Positions 53,794 to 62,830 of a stretch of 64,000 nt of DNA are shown piece by piece (position 1 is the stretch's first letter; each line of letters begins with the position of its first letter). The stretch is taken from the NCBI RefSeq assembly GCF_003985145.1, contig NZ_ML133537.1, positions 62,001 through 126,000 on the forward strand, written 5' to 3'. The position numbers were made by a program, and so were the translations under genes. The DNA comes from Rhizobium anhuiense (GTDB lineage Bacteria; Pseudomonadota; Alphaproteobacteria; Rhizobiales; Rhizobiaceae). The notes beneath the pieces were generated by a model, which worked only from the letters and a program-made list of their open reading frames with translations, searched no databases and was not told where the DNA came from.

Positions 53794-55326
53794 TCAGTCC
53801 GCCGGCTGCGCGCCTGGCCGTGTGGCATAGAAGGCCTTGGCATCGGCCGTGAAGGCGGCCCGCTGATCGGCTTTGGTATAGAACATATGGCCGCCGCGAT
53901 AAAGTTTCAGCCCGACGCGCCCGCCGGCGAGCGACGGCGGCAGATGATCGACGACATAGCGGCTGACGCTATAGGGCGTCACCAGATCGCTGTAGCCATG
54001 CGCGATCAGCAGATGGAATGCCGGGTTCGAGGCGAGCAGCTGCCGGATGTCGTCGGTGGCGCTGGCCTGGAGGCGCGATCCGCCGCCGCGTCCTCCGCCC
54101 CATTCCCAGCGCCGGCTGATATCGCCTTCGAGCAGCGTATAGGTCATCTCCGTCCTGAAGCCGAGTTGGTTGCGGGCGTAATCGGCAAAGGCGCCGCCAT
54201 AGGCGCGGGTGAAGCCATCGAGGATGGCGTCGTCGCCGCGATCGTAGTCCGATTCCGGGTAGGGATCGGGGGCTGCAAAGGAGGCGTCGTAGGCGCTCAT
54301 CACCTCGCCGCTGCCCACGTCGGAATGTTTGACGAAGGAATTGCCGAGGAAGCCGCGGTTGCGGGCGACGATATCCTCGGGAATGCCCGTCAGCTTGGCG
54401 ACCCTGCCATAGAAGGCGGCGGCCTCGGCACCCGTCGGCGGCGGTCCGGCCAGCGTCGTCAGATAGTCGCCGAGCGCGAAGGTCTCGGCCTGCTTCTGCG
54501 TCTCTTCGTCGAAAGCCTTATGCCGGTCGAGTTCGGCGGCCGCCAAAGACGGTAGTTCGAGGGCTGCGCCGAGCGCGAACTGGTCGGCATTGAACATCAG
54601 CTGGCCTTCGAGCAAGGGAGAAAGCATCACCGCGCCGGCGACGATGATGCCTTGGCTTTCCTGCAGCGCCGAGGCGACCTTGGCGGCGCGGAAGCCGCCA
54701 TAGCTTTCACCGAGAAGATATTTCGGCGAGTTGGAGCGGTTGTTGTGCGTGACATAGAGCGCGATCGCCTTGGCGATGCTCTCAGCATCGGCATTGACGT
54801 TGTAATAGTTGGAGGCGTCGTCCGCCTTGACCGTCCGGCTCCAGCCCGTGCCGATCGGATCGATCAGCACGAGATCGGTGAAATCGAGCCAGCTCTGCTT
54901 GTTGTCGACGAGTTTCGCATTGGCGCCGTCGCGTCCATCCGGCCCGAAATCGAGCACTTCAGGCCCGACCAGCCCGAGATGCAGGAAGGCGGAAGCCGCA
55001 CCCGGCCCACCATTGAAGGCGAAGGTCAGAGGCCGGTTCGCCCCGCCATCCCCAGCGACATAGGCAGTGTAGAAGATCGCGCCGGTCTGCGCGCCGTCCT
55101 GGCCGAAGAGTGCAAGCGTGCCGGCGGTGGCGGTATAGGCGATTTTCCGGCCGCCGATCGTCAGCTCGTGCTCGGTGACGGAATCGGCCGGCAGCAGCTT
55201 CAGCACGCCCTCGCGCGCGCCGCTCTGGATATTGGCCCTCGGCTGACCGCTTTCCTGCGCATGAGAAAGGGCAGGGGCCAGCATTGCCGCAAGCGCGGCA
55301 AGCAGAAACAGGGTTCGGATGCGCAA
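53794..55326 (-). CDS. S10 family serine carboxypeptidase-like protein, exported
   Basis: The 510-residue alpha/beta-hydrolase has a signal peptide (LFLLAALAAMLAPALSHAQE). The catalytic triad elements are GESYGGFRAAKVA (serine), HGYSDLVTPYSVSRYV (aspartate) and GGHMFYTK (histidine). It should act in the periplasm as a carboxypeptidase or acyl hydrolase. The best start is TTG 55326, preceded by GGAGGAG at good spacing, because the signal peptide begins there; the ATG at 55473 would bury it. It is transcribed alone. Confidence 0.85.
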   Translation of the reverse strand: MRIRTLFLLAALAAMLAPALSHAQESGQPRANIQSGAREGVLKLLPADSVTEHELTIGGRKIAYTATAGTLALFGQDGAQTGAIFYTAYVAGDGGANRPLTFAFNGGPGAASAFLHLGLVGPEVLDFGPDGRDGANAKLVDNKQSWLDFTDLVLIDPIGTGWSRTVKADDASNYYNVNADAESIAKAIALYVTHNNRSNSPKYLLGESYGGFRAAKVASALQESQGIIVAGAVMLSPLLEGQLMFNADQFALGAALELPSLAAAELDRHKAFDEETQKQAETFALGDYLTTLAGPPPTGAEAAAFYGRVAKLTGIPEDIVARNRGFLGNSFVKHSDVGSGEVMSAYDASFAAPDPYPESDYDRGDDAILDGFTRAYGGAFADYARNQLGFRTEMTYTLLEGDISRRWEWGGGRGGGSRLQASATDDIRQLLASNPAFHLLIAHGYSDLVTPYSVSRYVVDHLPPSLAGGRVGLKLYRGGHMFYTKADQRAAFTADAKAFYATRPGAQPAD

Positions 55327-55450
55327 GATGTCTCCTCCGGCGATGGGATGAGGGGCTGAGATAGCGTAACATCCGCGGCCGGCGACGGGCATCAAGAGAT
55401 GGTGATGGGCCAGTGAATGAACCAGTGAACGAGTGAGCTGAGCGTGCGGC

Positions 55451-56743
55451 TCAGCCTGTCTTCTCGACCGCATGGACGTTCACTTCGATTGCCCGGCCGG
55501 CCTTCCAGCCGTTGATCGCCGCGCCGAGCCCAAGCGCGACAAAGAGGGCGGCGCACCAGGAAAAGCTTCCGGTCCAGCCGCGGATGAGACCGACGATGAG
55601 TGGGCCGATGGCGGCAAGCAGGTAACCGACGCATTGCGCCATGCCGGAAAGATGGGCGGCGACATCGGGATCGCGCGAGCGCAGCACGATCGTCGTCATG
55701 GCCGCGGCGATCAGCCCGCCCTGACCGATGCCCTGCAGCACCGCCCACAGCCAGACTGTCGACAGCGGCGCAAAGAGCAGGCCGAGCAGGGCGGTGACGG
55801 CGACGCCGCAGAGGCTCGCATTGATCAGCCGCTGATCGCGGCCGCGCACGGCGATATGCGGCACGATCAGGCAGGAGGCGGCCTGCACCATCACCGACAG
55901 GGAAACGATCGCCCCGGCGGTGACGCCGTCGAGCCCGCGTTCGCGCAAGATCGGAACCAGCCAGCCGAAGACGCAATAGGCAAGTGCCGATTGCAGCCCC
56001 ATGAACAGCGTGACCTGCCAGGCGAGCCGGTCGCGCCAGAGGCCTTTGACGTGGAAGCCATTTCGTCTTGCCTGCCGGCCGCTGCGAAGAACCTCAGGCA
56101 GCCAGAGCAGGCTGACGATCAGGGCGGGCAGCGCCCAGATGGCGAGCGCGCCCGCGAGAGACCCGCCCAATCCATGCTCGATCGGCAGCGTCAGCCCGGC
56201 CGCACTTGCCGCACCGGCGCAAAGCGCCATCGTGTAGAAACCGGTCATCAGCGCGGCGCGCCCGGCGAAATCCCGCTTCACCAGCCCCGGCAGCAGCACG
56301 TTGCCGACAGCGATACAGGCGCCCGCAAGGGCCGTGCCGATGAAGAGTAGCGGCACGGAGGAAAGCCCGCGCAATGCAGTGCCGAGCGCGAGAAGCAGCA
56401 GAACGCCGAGCAGCGTGCGCTCAGTCCCGAGGCGCTGGGCAAGACGAGGCGCAAGCGGCGAAAAGGCGCCGAGGCAGACGACCGGAAGCGTCGTCAGCAG
56501 GCTGGCGCCCAGCGCGCTGAGGCCGAGCTCCGAGCGGATTTCCGGCAGCAGCGCCGAGGCGCTCGAAAAGACCGGGCGCAGGTTGAAGGCGATCAGCACC
56601 AGGCATGCGCCGAGCAGGAAACGACCCGCAGCTCCCCGCTTCGACGTTGCCTGCGGCGGCGGAAGGCTGCCGGTCTCGGCGTCGATCAGCAGTTCGTCGG
56701 CCGCCTCGAGCGTGCTGGCAGCGTGATTGAAAGGCGTGTTCAT
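55451..56743 (-). CDS. MFS transporter, CynX/NimT type
   Basis: The 430-residue inner-membrane protein has about twelve hydrophobic segments. It carries the CynX-like beginning LVLIAFNLRPVFSSASALLP (about residues 35-54) and LGTERTLLGVLLLLALGTAL. Relatives move cyanate, nitroimidazoles or similar small compounds; the substrate here is unknown. Its ATG overlaps the stop of the upstream GntR/FadR regulator (ATGA), so regulator and transporter form one translationally coupled unit. Confidence 0.88.
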   Translation of the reverse strand: MNTPFNHAASTLEAADELLIDAETGSLPPPQATSKRGAAGRFLLGACLVLIAFNLRPVFSSASALLPEIRSELGLSALGASLLTTLPVVCLGAFSPLAPRLAQRLGTERTLLGVLLLLALGTALRGLSSVPLLFIGTALAGACIAVGNVLLPGLVKRDFAGRAALMTGFYTMALCAGAASAAGLTLPIEHGLGGSLAGALAIWALPALIVSLLWLPEVLRSGRQARRNGFHVKGLWRDRLAWQVTLFMGLQSALAYCVFGWLVPILRERGLDGVTAGAIVSLSVMVQAASCLIVPHIAVRGRDQRLINASLCGVAVTALLGLLFAPLSTVWLWAVLQGIGQGGLIAAAMTTIVLRSRDPDVAAHLSGMAQCVGYLLAAIGPLIVGLIRGWTGSFSWCAALFVALGLGAAINGWKAGRAIEVNVHAVEKTG

Positions 56744-57429
56744 GACAGGATCATCCGGTCGAGTGCGGCAAGAACCGGCGCCATGAAACGGCGCACCGCC
56801 GCGTCCGCCTTGTCGGCATCGCCGGTCTCGATGGCGTCGACGATATTGGCATGCGCCTGCATATCGGGTTCCGGAATATCCTTGCCGAGCGTTGCGGCGA
56901 TGGTGTCGGCAATCGAGGCCGAGAAGAAATCATAGATCTCGATCATCGCCCGGTTGCCGGAAGCGGCGATGACGGCCTTGTGGAAGGCGAGGTCGCGTTC
57001 GATGAAGCCGGCCTGATTGCCGCCATCGTAATTGCCGCGTTCGGCAAGCAGCCTGCGCAGCTCGGCCACCGTTTCCGGGGTCTTGCGGATCGCCGTCAGA
57101 CGGGCTGCCTCGACGTCGAGTGCGCATCGCGCCTCGAACTGGTCGCGCAGGCTGGCGCGCCGTGCCATCGTCAGCGGCCGGCCGGCATCGCGGGTCGAGC
57201 GGACATAAGTTCCCGAGCCCTGGCGGGTTTCGAGATAACCCTGCGAGACGAGAACGCGCACTGCCTCGCGCACCGTGCCGCGGCTGACGGACAGCATGGC
57301 TGACAGCGAGGCTTCATTCGGCAGTTTCTCGCCGACCGCCCAGCGTTTGCCGAGAATGTCGCCGCGAATCGCCTCGATCGCCTCATCGGCGAGATTGGTC
57401 TTGCTGAGTGCCCGCATTCCATTACTCAT
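56740..57429 (-). CDS. FadR/GntR-family transcriptional regulator
   Basis: The 229-residue regulator has a GntR winged helix (LPNEASLSAMLSVSRGTVRE, about residues 40-59, then VSQGYLETRQGSGTYV) and an FCD ligand domain (ERDLAFHKAVIAASGNRAMI). It is coupled to the MFS gene by a 4-bp overlap. The annotated ATG at 57429 lies inside a 47-bp palindrome. ATG 57417 (residue 5), just at its edge, is an alternative start. Neither has a clear Shine-Dalgarno sequence. Autoregulation through the palindrome is very likely. Confidence 0.88.
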   Translation of the reverse strand: MSNGMRALSKTNLADEAIEAIRGDILGKRWAVGEKLPNEASLSAMLSVSRGTVREAVRVLVSQGYLETRQGSGTYVRSTRDAGRPLTMARRASLRDQFEARCALDVEAARLTAIRKTPETVAELRRLLAERGNYDGGNQAGFIERDLAFHKAVIAASGNRAMIEIYDFFSASIADTIAATLGKDIPEPDMQAHANIVDAIETGDADKADAAVRRFMAPVLAALDRMILS

Positions 57430-57462
57430 AAAGTCATCTGATGACTTTATGAGTAATGGAAT
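57416..57462. promoter_or_regulatory. 47-bp near-perfect palindrome over the GntR start
   Basis: Two 23-bp arms (ATTCCATTACTCATAAAGTC...) match perfectly around one central base, 57439. The middle TCATCTGATGA resembles GntR/FadR operators. The dyad covers the first codons of the regulator gene and is also 39 bp from the terminator of the small-peptide transcript. Confidence 0.85.
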
Positions 57463-57500
57463 TTCGAAGTTCCGTCAATTTGAAATCCGGGCATTAAAAA

Positions 57501-57520
57501 AGGGTCGCCTCAGCGACCCT
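57501..57520 (-). terminator. Intrinsic terminator of the small-peptide transcript
   Basis: AGGGTCGC and GCGACCCT form an 8-bp stem with a 4-nt loop. On the minus strand it is followed by a run of six or more T (about 57495-57500). It lies 60 bp past the stop of the 23-codon ORF. Confidence 0.85.
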
Positions 57521-57580
57521 TTCCATGAGTTTGGCCTCGAACTGGCCTGGACTGTCTATGCAGCCCCAGGAAGGCGGGGA

Positions 57581-57652
57581 TTAGAGCGAGGGCTGCCTCG
57601 CCTTCTTCACCTCTTCCATGCCCGTTACGAGGTCCGAAATCTCATTAGACAT
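57581..57652 (-). CDS. 23-residue peptide ORF with extreme Shine-Dalgarno sequence
   Basis: ATG 57652 opens 23 codons (MSNEISDLVTGMEEV...) ending in TAA. The peptide is charged and soluble with no signal peptide. The 16 bases before it nearly match the full complement of the 16S rRNA tail, and an intrinsic terminator follows. The transcript would be short (about 150-350 nt) and strongly translated. I recognise no family. It could be a regulatory small RNA with a coding function, a leader peptide or a modified-peptide precursor. No other gene is seen between 57430 and 57925. Confidence 0.55.
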   Translation of the reverse strand: MSNEISDLVTGMEEVKKARQPSL

Positions 57653-57653
57653 T

Positions 57654-57669
57654 GGATCACCTTCCTTTC
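57654..57669 (-). promoter_or_regulatory. Ribosome binding site complementary to almost the whole 16S tail
   Basis: The minus strand reads GAAAGGAAGGTGATCC. The complement of the 16S 3' end (GGATCACCTCCTTTC) is GAAAGGAGGTGATCC, so the match is complete apart from one inserted A. The core is 7 nt from the ATG. Confidence 0.75.
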
Positions 57670-57925
57670 GTTCTGTTGCTGATGACTTAAAGTTAGGCTG
57701 ATTCTTCACAGATGCAAGAAGAAATTCCACATAGGACGCAACCCTGGGCAATGCGGATGTTCACGAGAGAACACAGTGTTTCGCAGAATTTGAAGATGCC
57801 GGACGCCACGAAACTGTCATCTTGCGCTTGCAAACCGGCGGCGCGTTAAGCTGTTATTAGCCGCGAGATCAGACAATTTAGAGTATTCCCGCCGGTGCGG
57901 CGGCGGGTTCCGGAGCAAGAAAGCC

Positions 57926-58738
57926 ATGTGTCGCTGGGCAGCCTATCGTGGAGACCCTCTCTATCTCGAGGAACTGGTATCCTCGCCTGCCCATTCCCTG
58001 ATCGAGCAGTCCCATTGCGCCACCCGCGCCAAGACGGCGACCAATGGCGATGGCTTCGGCATCGCCTGGTATGGTGACCGGCCCGAGCCCGGCCGTTACC
58101 GCGATATCCTGCCGGCCTGGTCGGATTGCAATCTGAAGAGCCTGGCGCGGCAGATCCGTTCGCCGCTCTTTCTCGCCCATGTCCGCGCTGCGACCGGCGG
58201 CGGCACGCGCCGCGACAATTGCCACCCTTTCACCCATGACACCTGGTCCTTCATGCATAACGGCCAGATCTCCGGCTTCGAGCGGCTGCGCCGGCCGATG
58301 GAGGCAATGCTCGATGACGATTTGTTCAATGCCCGCGGCGGCACGACCGATTCCGAACTGATGTTCCTGCTGGCGCTGCAGTTCGGCCTGCGCGAGGCGC
58401 CGGTCGCCGCGATGGCTCACATGATCGGTGTCGTCGAGGATCTGGCCGAAAGCGTCATCGGCTCGATCCTGCTGCGCTTTACCGCTGCCTTCTCCGATGG
58501 CAGCACGCTCTATGCGATCCGTTATGCCACCGATCGCAAGGCGCCGACGCTCTATGCCTCACCCGTCAGCGCCGGTTATTGCCTCGTCTCCGAGCCGTTG
58601 AACGATGATGTCGACGCCTGGGCGGAAATTCCGGACGGTAGCGCCGTCACCATCGGCAAAGACGGCATCGACGTCGCCGACTTCCGGCCGGAGAAGCGCA
58701 ATGCGGTCAAGCCGCAGCGCCTGGCTATTCCTGCCTGA
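57926..58738 (+). CDS. Class II glutamine amidotransferase (YafJ-like)
   Basis: The 270-residue protein begins MCRWAAYRGDPLYLEEL, with the N-terminal nucleophile Cys2 of Ntn glutaminases. Further motifs are TNGDGFGIAWYG, LAHVRAATGG and HPFTHDTWSFMHNGQI. No synthetase domain is attached, as in YafJ/EgtC-like proteins. It would release ammonia from glutamine or cleave a gamma-glutamyl amide. The true substrate is unknown. It is convergent with coaBC. Confidence 0.88.
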   Translation: MCRWAAYRGDPLYLEELVSSPAHSLIEQSHCATRAKTATNGDGFGIAWYGDRPEPGRYRDILPAWSDCNLKSLARQIRSPLFLAHVRAATGGGTRRDNCHPFTHDTWSFMHNGQISGFERLRRPMEAMLDDDLFNARGGTTDSELMFLLALQFGLREAPVAAMAHMIGVVEDLAESVIGSILLRFTAAFSDGSTLYAIRYATDRKAPTLYASPVSAGYCLVSEPLNDDVDAWAEIPDGSAVTIGKDGIDVADFRPEKRNAVKPQRLAIPA

Positions 58739-58768
58739 GCCGCTCTCGGCTAGCTGAGCCGCTCGCGA

Positions 58769-59974
58769 TCAGCGGAGCCGCTGGGCGATCAGCGCTGCGA
58801 GCCTTTCGGCAACCTCTTCCTTCGCCAGGTCGGGCCATTGCTCGACGCCGTCGCGGCGGACGAGTTTGACGCTGTTGCGGCTGCCGCCCATGATCCCGGT
58901 GGCGGGAGAGACGTCATTGGCGACGATCATGTCGGCGCCCTTCCTCTCGAGCTTCGCCTTGGCATTGCTTTCCACGTCCTGCGTCTCGGCGGCAAAGCCG
59001 ATGACCAGCTTCGGCCGCATCGTATGATGGCCGACGGTTTTCAGGATGTCCGGATTTTCGGTCAGCGCCAGCGTCGGAATGGATTCGCCGGGATGTTTCT
59101 TCAGCTTCTGGTCGGCCGCCGAGGCGACGCGCCAGTCCGCTACCGCCGCCACCATCACGGCGACGTCGGCCGGCAGTGCTGCAAGCACCGCATCACGCAT
59201 TTCCTCGGCCCGTTCCACGTGGATGACGTTGACGCCGACCGGATCGGCGATCGTCACCGGTCCCGATACCAGCGTCACCTCCGCCCCGAGCTTTGCAAGG
59301 GCTGCGGCGATCGCATGTCCCTGCCGGCCGGAGGAGCGGTTGGCGATGTAACGCACCGGATCGATCGGCTCATGCGTCGGTCCTGAGGTGACGATTGCCT
59401 TGCGCCCCTTGAGCGGCTTTTCTCCGTCGTCGAGCAGGGTTTCGGCGGCCGCCACGATCTCCAGCGGCTCCGCCATCCGGCCGAGCCCTGTCTCCCGGCT
59501 TTCCGCCATCTCGCCGGCCATCGGCCCGACGAAGCGGATGCCGTCGGCCCTGAGCATCGCGGCATTCCGCCGGGTCGCCGGATGCGCCCACATGGACGGA
59601 TTCATTGCCGGTGCGGCAAGCACCGGCCTGTTGGTTGCCAGCAGCACGGTCGAGGCAAGATCGTCGGCAAGCCCGTTCGCCATCTTCGCCATCAGATCGG
59701 CCGTGGCAGGGGCGATCAGCACGAGATCGCAGTCGCGCGCCAGCCTGATATGGCCGATATCCTGTTCGTCCTGCCGCGAAAACAGATCGAGGAACACATG
59801 GTCCGCCGCCAGAGCACCGACGGCCAGCGGCGTGACGAATTCCTGCGCCCCGCGGGTCATCACCGGGCGCACGCTGGCGCCGCGCTCGCGCAGCCGGCGG
59901 ATCAGATCCAGGCTCTTATAGGCGGCGATGCCGCCCGAGATGATGAGGAGGATGCGTTTTCCGCTGAGAGCCAT
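58769..59974 (-). CDS. coaBC: Bifunctional phosphopantothenoylcysteine decarboxylase / synthetase
   Basis: The 401-residue flavoprotein makes 4'-phosphopantetheine for coenzyme A. The N-terminal CoaC part has SGGIAAYKSLDLIRRLRERG and APAMNPSMW. The C-terminal CoaB part has TSGPTHEPIDPVRYIANRSS, VAAVADWRV and the CTP-site lysine region SAADQKLKK. ATG 59974 is used; a longer frame to 60106 is not supported by homology. It is transcribed alone. Confidence 0.94.
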   Translation of the reverse strand: MALSGKRILLIISGGIAAYKSLDLIRRLRERGASVRPVMTRGAQEFVTPLAVGALAADHVFLDLFSRQDEQDIGHIRLARDCDLVLIAPATADLMAKMANGLADDLASTVLLATNRPVLAAPAMNPSMWAHPATRRNAAMLRADGIRFVGPMAGEMAESRETGLGRMAEPLEIVAAAETLLDDGEKPLKGRKAIVTSGPTHEPIDPVRYIANRSSGRQGHAIAAALAKLGAEVTLVSGPVTIADPVGVNVIHVERAEEMRDAVLAALPADVAVMVAAVADWRVASAADQKLKKHPGESIPTLALTENPDILKTVGHHTMRPKLVIGFAAETQDVESNAKAKLERKGADMIVANDVSPATGIMGGSRNSVKLVRRDGVEQWPDLAKEEVAERLAALIAQRLR

Positions 59975-60116
59975 GGCTTTTTCTACCCGTCGCCTTTTCT
60001 GACCGGCCCCGACCCTAAGCCTTTGGCGGAGAACATGCAATCGCGCGGCGAAAGGCATCGGCCGCAGTCGGCGGATGCCGCCCCGTTCATGGACGTCAGC
60101 CGCCATTTTCGTGGGG

Positions 60117-60866
60117 TCAGAGGTTGCTCATCCCGCCGTCGATGACGAGTTCGCTGCCGACGATATAGGCGGCCTCATCGGAGGCGAGAAAGATGATCGT
60201 CTTCGCGACTTCGCTGGGGCTCCCGAAGCGGCCGACAGGGATTTGGGACTGGATCTGCGCGGTCATCGCCTTGGAATCGGCTTCCGACGCCCCGAGCTTG
60301 CTGTAGAGCGGCGTGGCGATCGGCCCCGGGCTGACGGCGTTGACCCGGATGCCGCGGCCGATCAGTTCGCCCGACAGGGTCTTGGCAAGCGTCAGCAATG
60401 CCCCCTTCGTCAGTGAATAGACGCTGGAGTTCGGCATGCCGATATGGGCGTTGATCGAGGTATTGAGCACGATTGCGGCCTGTTTCGAAAAGATCGGCAG
60501 TAGCGACTGGATCAGGAAGAACGGCCCCTTGACATTGATCGCTACCGACCTGTCGAAGGCGGCTTCGCTCCACTGTTCCAGCGGCCCGAATTCGGCGACA
60601 CCGGCATTGACGAAGAGGATGTCGAGCGTGCCGAAAGCCTCTTTCACGGTATCGGCGACGGCCTTTTGGCCGGCCGCATCGCCGGCATCGGCCTGGATGA
60701 CGATCGCTTTGTCGCCGAGTTCGCGACGGGCGGCTTCGACGCTTGCGGCACTGCTGCCGGTAACGACGACACGGGCGCCTTCGGCAATGAATTGACGGGC
60801 GGTTTCGATGCCGATGCCGCTGGTGCCGCCGGTGATGAGGGCTGTCTTGTTCTGCAGACGTGACAT
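60117..60866 (-). CDS. SDR family oxidoreductase
   Basis: The 249-residue classical short-chain dehydrogenase has the cofactor loop TGGTSGIGIETA (residues 13-24), the NAG motif, and the catalytic YSLTK in SSVYSLTKGALLTLA. Its serine is in LNTSINAHIG. The alcohol or ketone substrate is unknown. ATG 60866 is preceded by GAAGGA. It lies 107 bp downstream of a second SDR gene on the same strand; the two are about one-third alike at the motif level. Confidence 0.88.
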   Translation of the reverse strand: MSRLQNKTALITGGTSGIGIETARQFIAEGARVVVTGSSAASVEAARRELGDKAIVIQADAGDAAGQKAVADTVKEAFGTLDILFVNAGVAEFGPLEQWSEAAFDRSVAINVKGPFFLIQSLLPIFSKQAAIVLNTSINAHIGMPNSSVYSLTKGALLTLAKTLSGELIGRGIRVNAVSPGPIATPLYSKLGASEADSKAMTAQIQSQIPVGRFGSPSEVAKTIIFLASDEAAYIVGSELVIDGGMSNL

Positions 60867-60973
60867 GATGCGTTCCTTCAATCGGATGTGGGGCCGCGGC
60901 CCGGGGTCAGTGGGAGAATGTTCCGGAAAAGGCGGCGCGACAATCCGGAGCGGGTCATCGCGCTTGGCTTTCG

Positions 60974-61738
60974 TCAGGTGCGGGTGATCGAGGCGCCGCC
61001 GTCGACCAGCGAAGCCGTGCCGGTGACGAAGCTCGCATCGTCGGAGGCGAGGTAGAGAACCGAGCGGGCAAGTTCTTCGGGAGTTGCGACGCGCTTCAGC
61101 GCATGCAGGTTGGTGACGAAGGCCTGTTTGTCGGGCGTATCGTTCATGTCCCGATACATGTCGGTATCGACAGCACCCGGCAGGATGGCATTGACCCGCA
61201 CGCCCTGCTGGCCGAACTCGGCGGCAAGCGCCTGCGTCAGCCCGATCAGGCCGGATTTGCTGGCGGCATAGGCGGCAACGCCCGGGAAGGCGAAGCTGTA
61301 GCCGACGAAGGTCGAGGTGAAGATCACCGAGCCGCCGCCATTTTCCACCATCGCGCCGATCTGGTGTTTGGCGGCGAGGAAGGAGGCCGTCAGGTTGATC
61401 GCCAGCGCCTCGCTGAAGCCTGCTTCGGAAACGGCGGTGCTCGGGCCGGCTTCGCCGAGCGTGCCGGCATTGTTGAAGGCGATGTCGAGCTTGCCGTAAT
61501 GCGTCACGGCGGCCGCGACCAGCGCCTTGTGATAATCTTCCGAGCGCACGTCGCCGGCAATGGCGATGGCCTCGCCGCCCTCTGCCTTGATCTCCGCGAC
61601 CAGGCTGTCGAGTTCACGCTCGCGGCGGGCGCCGACGACGATCCTGGCGCCTTCGGCGGCGAAGAGCTTTGCCGTGGCGCGGCCGATGCCGGAGCTTGCG
61701 CCGGTGACGATCGCGACCTTGTTGTTCAAGCGGTTCAT
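60974..61738 (-). CDS. SDR family oxidoreductase
   Basis: The 254-residue classical SDR has TGASSGIGRATAKLFAAEGA (residues 12-31), NNAG, and the catalytic YAASK in AAYAASKSGLIGLTQALA. Arginines after the first beta strand (ARRERE) suggest NADP preference. ATG 61738 is preceded by AGGAGA. It is divergent from the LysR gene at 61865 across 126 bp and is its likely target. The downstream SDR may be co-transcribed. Confidence 0.88.
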   Translation of the reverse strand: MNRLNNKVAIVTGASSGIGRATAKLFAAEGARIVVGARRERELDSLVAEIKAEGGEAIAIAGDVRSEDYHKALVAAAVTHYGKLDIAFNNAGTLGEAGPSTAVSEAGFSEALAINLTASFLAAKHQIGAMVENGGGSVIFTSTFVGYSFAFPGVAAYAASKSGLIGLTQALAAEFGQQGVRVNAILPGAVDTDMYRDMNDTPDKQAFVTNLHALKRVATPEELARSVLYLASDDASFVTGTASLVDGGASITRT

Positions 61739-61864
61739 GGTTCCATCTCCTGATTCCGAGGTGAGGCGGCCCCTGCCGTCTCTTTCGATGAAGGGAAGAT
61801 GGCATTTTCCTTTCGTTCGGATTAGTCTCCAGATTGGGGAACTCGAATTCGGAAAAGCCGAACG

Positions 61865-62770
61865 ATGATCAGGATCGAAGGTATTACGGCTTTCGTCGCC
61901 GTCGTCGAGGCGGGCTCGGTCAGCGAGGCGGCCAGGCGCCTGCGGCTGTCGAAATCCGTCGTCAGCGAAAGGCTGGCCGAGCTGGAGAAGTCGCTCGGCG
62001 GCATGCTGCTGCACCGAACGACGCGCAAGCTGAGTTTGACGGAGGATGGCGCGGTCTTCCTGGAGCGTGCCGCGCGCATCGTGCGCGAGATCGAGGCGGC
62101 TGCGGCCGATATGGCGGAGCGGCGCGGAAGCCTGTCCGGCCCGATCCGCATCGCCGCTCCGGTCACCTTCGGCCGCATGCATCTCGGCCCGGCGCTCTAT
62201 CCCTTCCTTGCCGAACATCCCGAGATCGAACTCACCCTCGATATTGACGACCGACGTGTCGATGCCGCGTCGGACGGCTACGATGCCATCATCCGCAACG
62301 GTCCGATCGCCGATAACAGGCTGGTCGCCTGGAAGCTCGCGCGCAGCCGCCGTCTTGTCTGCGCCTCGCCGGATTATCTCGCGCGCCAGGGAGTGCCGTC
62401 GTCGCTTGATGATCTCAACGGCCATCGCGGAATCTTCTATACCAATCGCGGCGTTGCCGACTGGCGCTTCCAAACGCCGGACGGCGCGGTCGTCGTCCGT
62501 GCGAAACTGGCGCTCGGCATCAACAATGGCGACATGCTCCGCGACGCCGCCATTGCCGGTCTCGGCATCGCGCTGCTGCCCGCCTTCATCGCCGGCCCCG
62601 CCATTCGCGAAGGCCGGCTTGCCGAAATCGATGTCGGTCACAGGCCGGAGGCCGAATTCATCTACATGGCCCATCCCGAGGGCCGAAACCCCTCCGCCAA
62701 GCTTCGCGCCATCGCCGATCACCTGAAGAAGAGTTTTGGCGATCCGCCCTATTGGGATCCGGCGGGCTAG
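61865..62770 (+). CDS. LysR-family transcriptional regulator
   Basis: The 301-residue regulator has a LysR helix-turn-helix (VSEAARRLRLSKSVVSERLA, about residues 19-38) and a substrate-binding domain of the DmlR/CrgA-like subgroup (YDAIIRNGPIADNRLVAWKL). It is divergent from the SDR pair and probably controls it. The spacer contains TCTCCAGATTGGGGA but no clean T-N11-A dyad that I would insist on. Just after its stop a cluster of three rhizobial repeats begins. Confidence 0.88.
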   Translation: MIRIEGITAFVAVVEAGSVSEAARRLRLSKSVVSERLAELEKSLGGMLLHRTTRKLSLTEDGAVFLERAARIVREIEAAAADMAERRGSLSGPIRIAAPVTFGRMHLGPALYPFLAEHPEIELTLDIDDRRVDAASDGYDAIIRNGPIADNRLVAWKLARSRRLVCASPDYLARQGVPSSLDDLNGHRGIFYTNRGVADWRFQTPDGAVVVRAKLALGINNGDMLRDAAIAGLGIALLPAFIAGPAIREGRLAEIDVGHRPEAEFIYMAHPEGRNPSAKLRAIADHLKKSFGDPPYWDPAG

Positions 62771-62773
62771 ACC

Positions 62774-62827
62774 ATGTCGCGCAAAAGTGTGCAGCGCTTT
62801 TGCAAAACGACATGAGCAAGAACAAAG
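62774..62827. repeat. Short intergenic repeat (CATGTCGCGCAAAA type)
   Basis: ATGTCGCGCAAAAGTGTGCA, then GCGCTTTTGC and ACGACATGAGCAAG. It is related to the unit at 53697-53758 and directly abuts the 272-bp element, giving a mosaic arrangement. Confidence 0.55.
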
Positions 62828-62830
62828 ATC

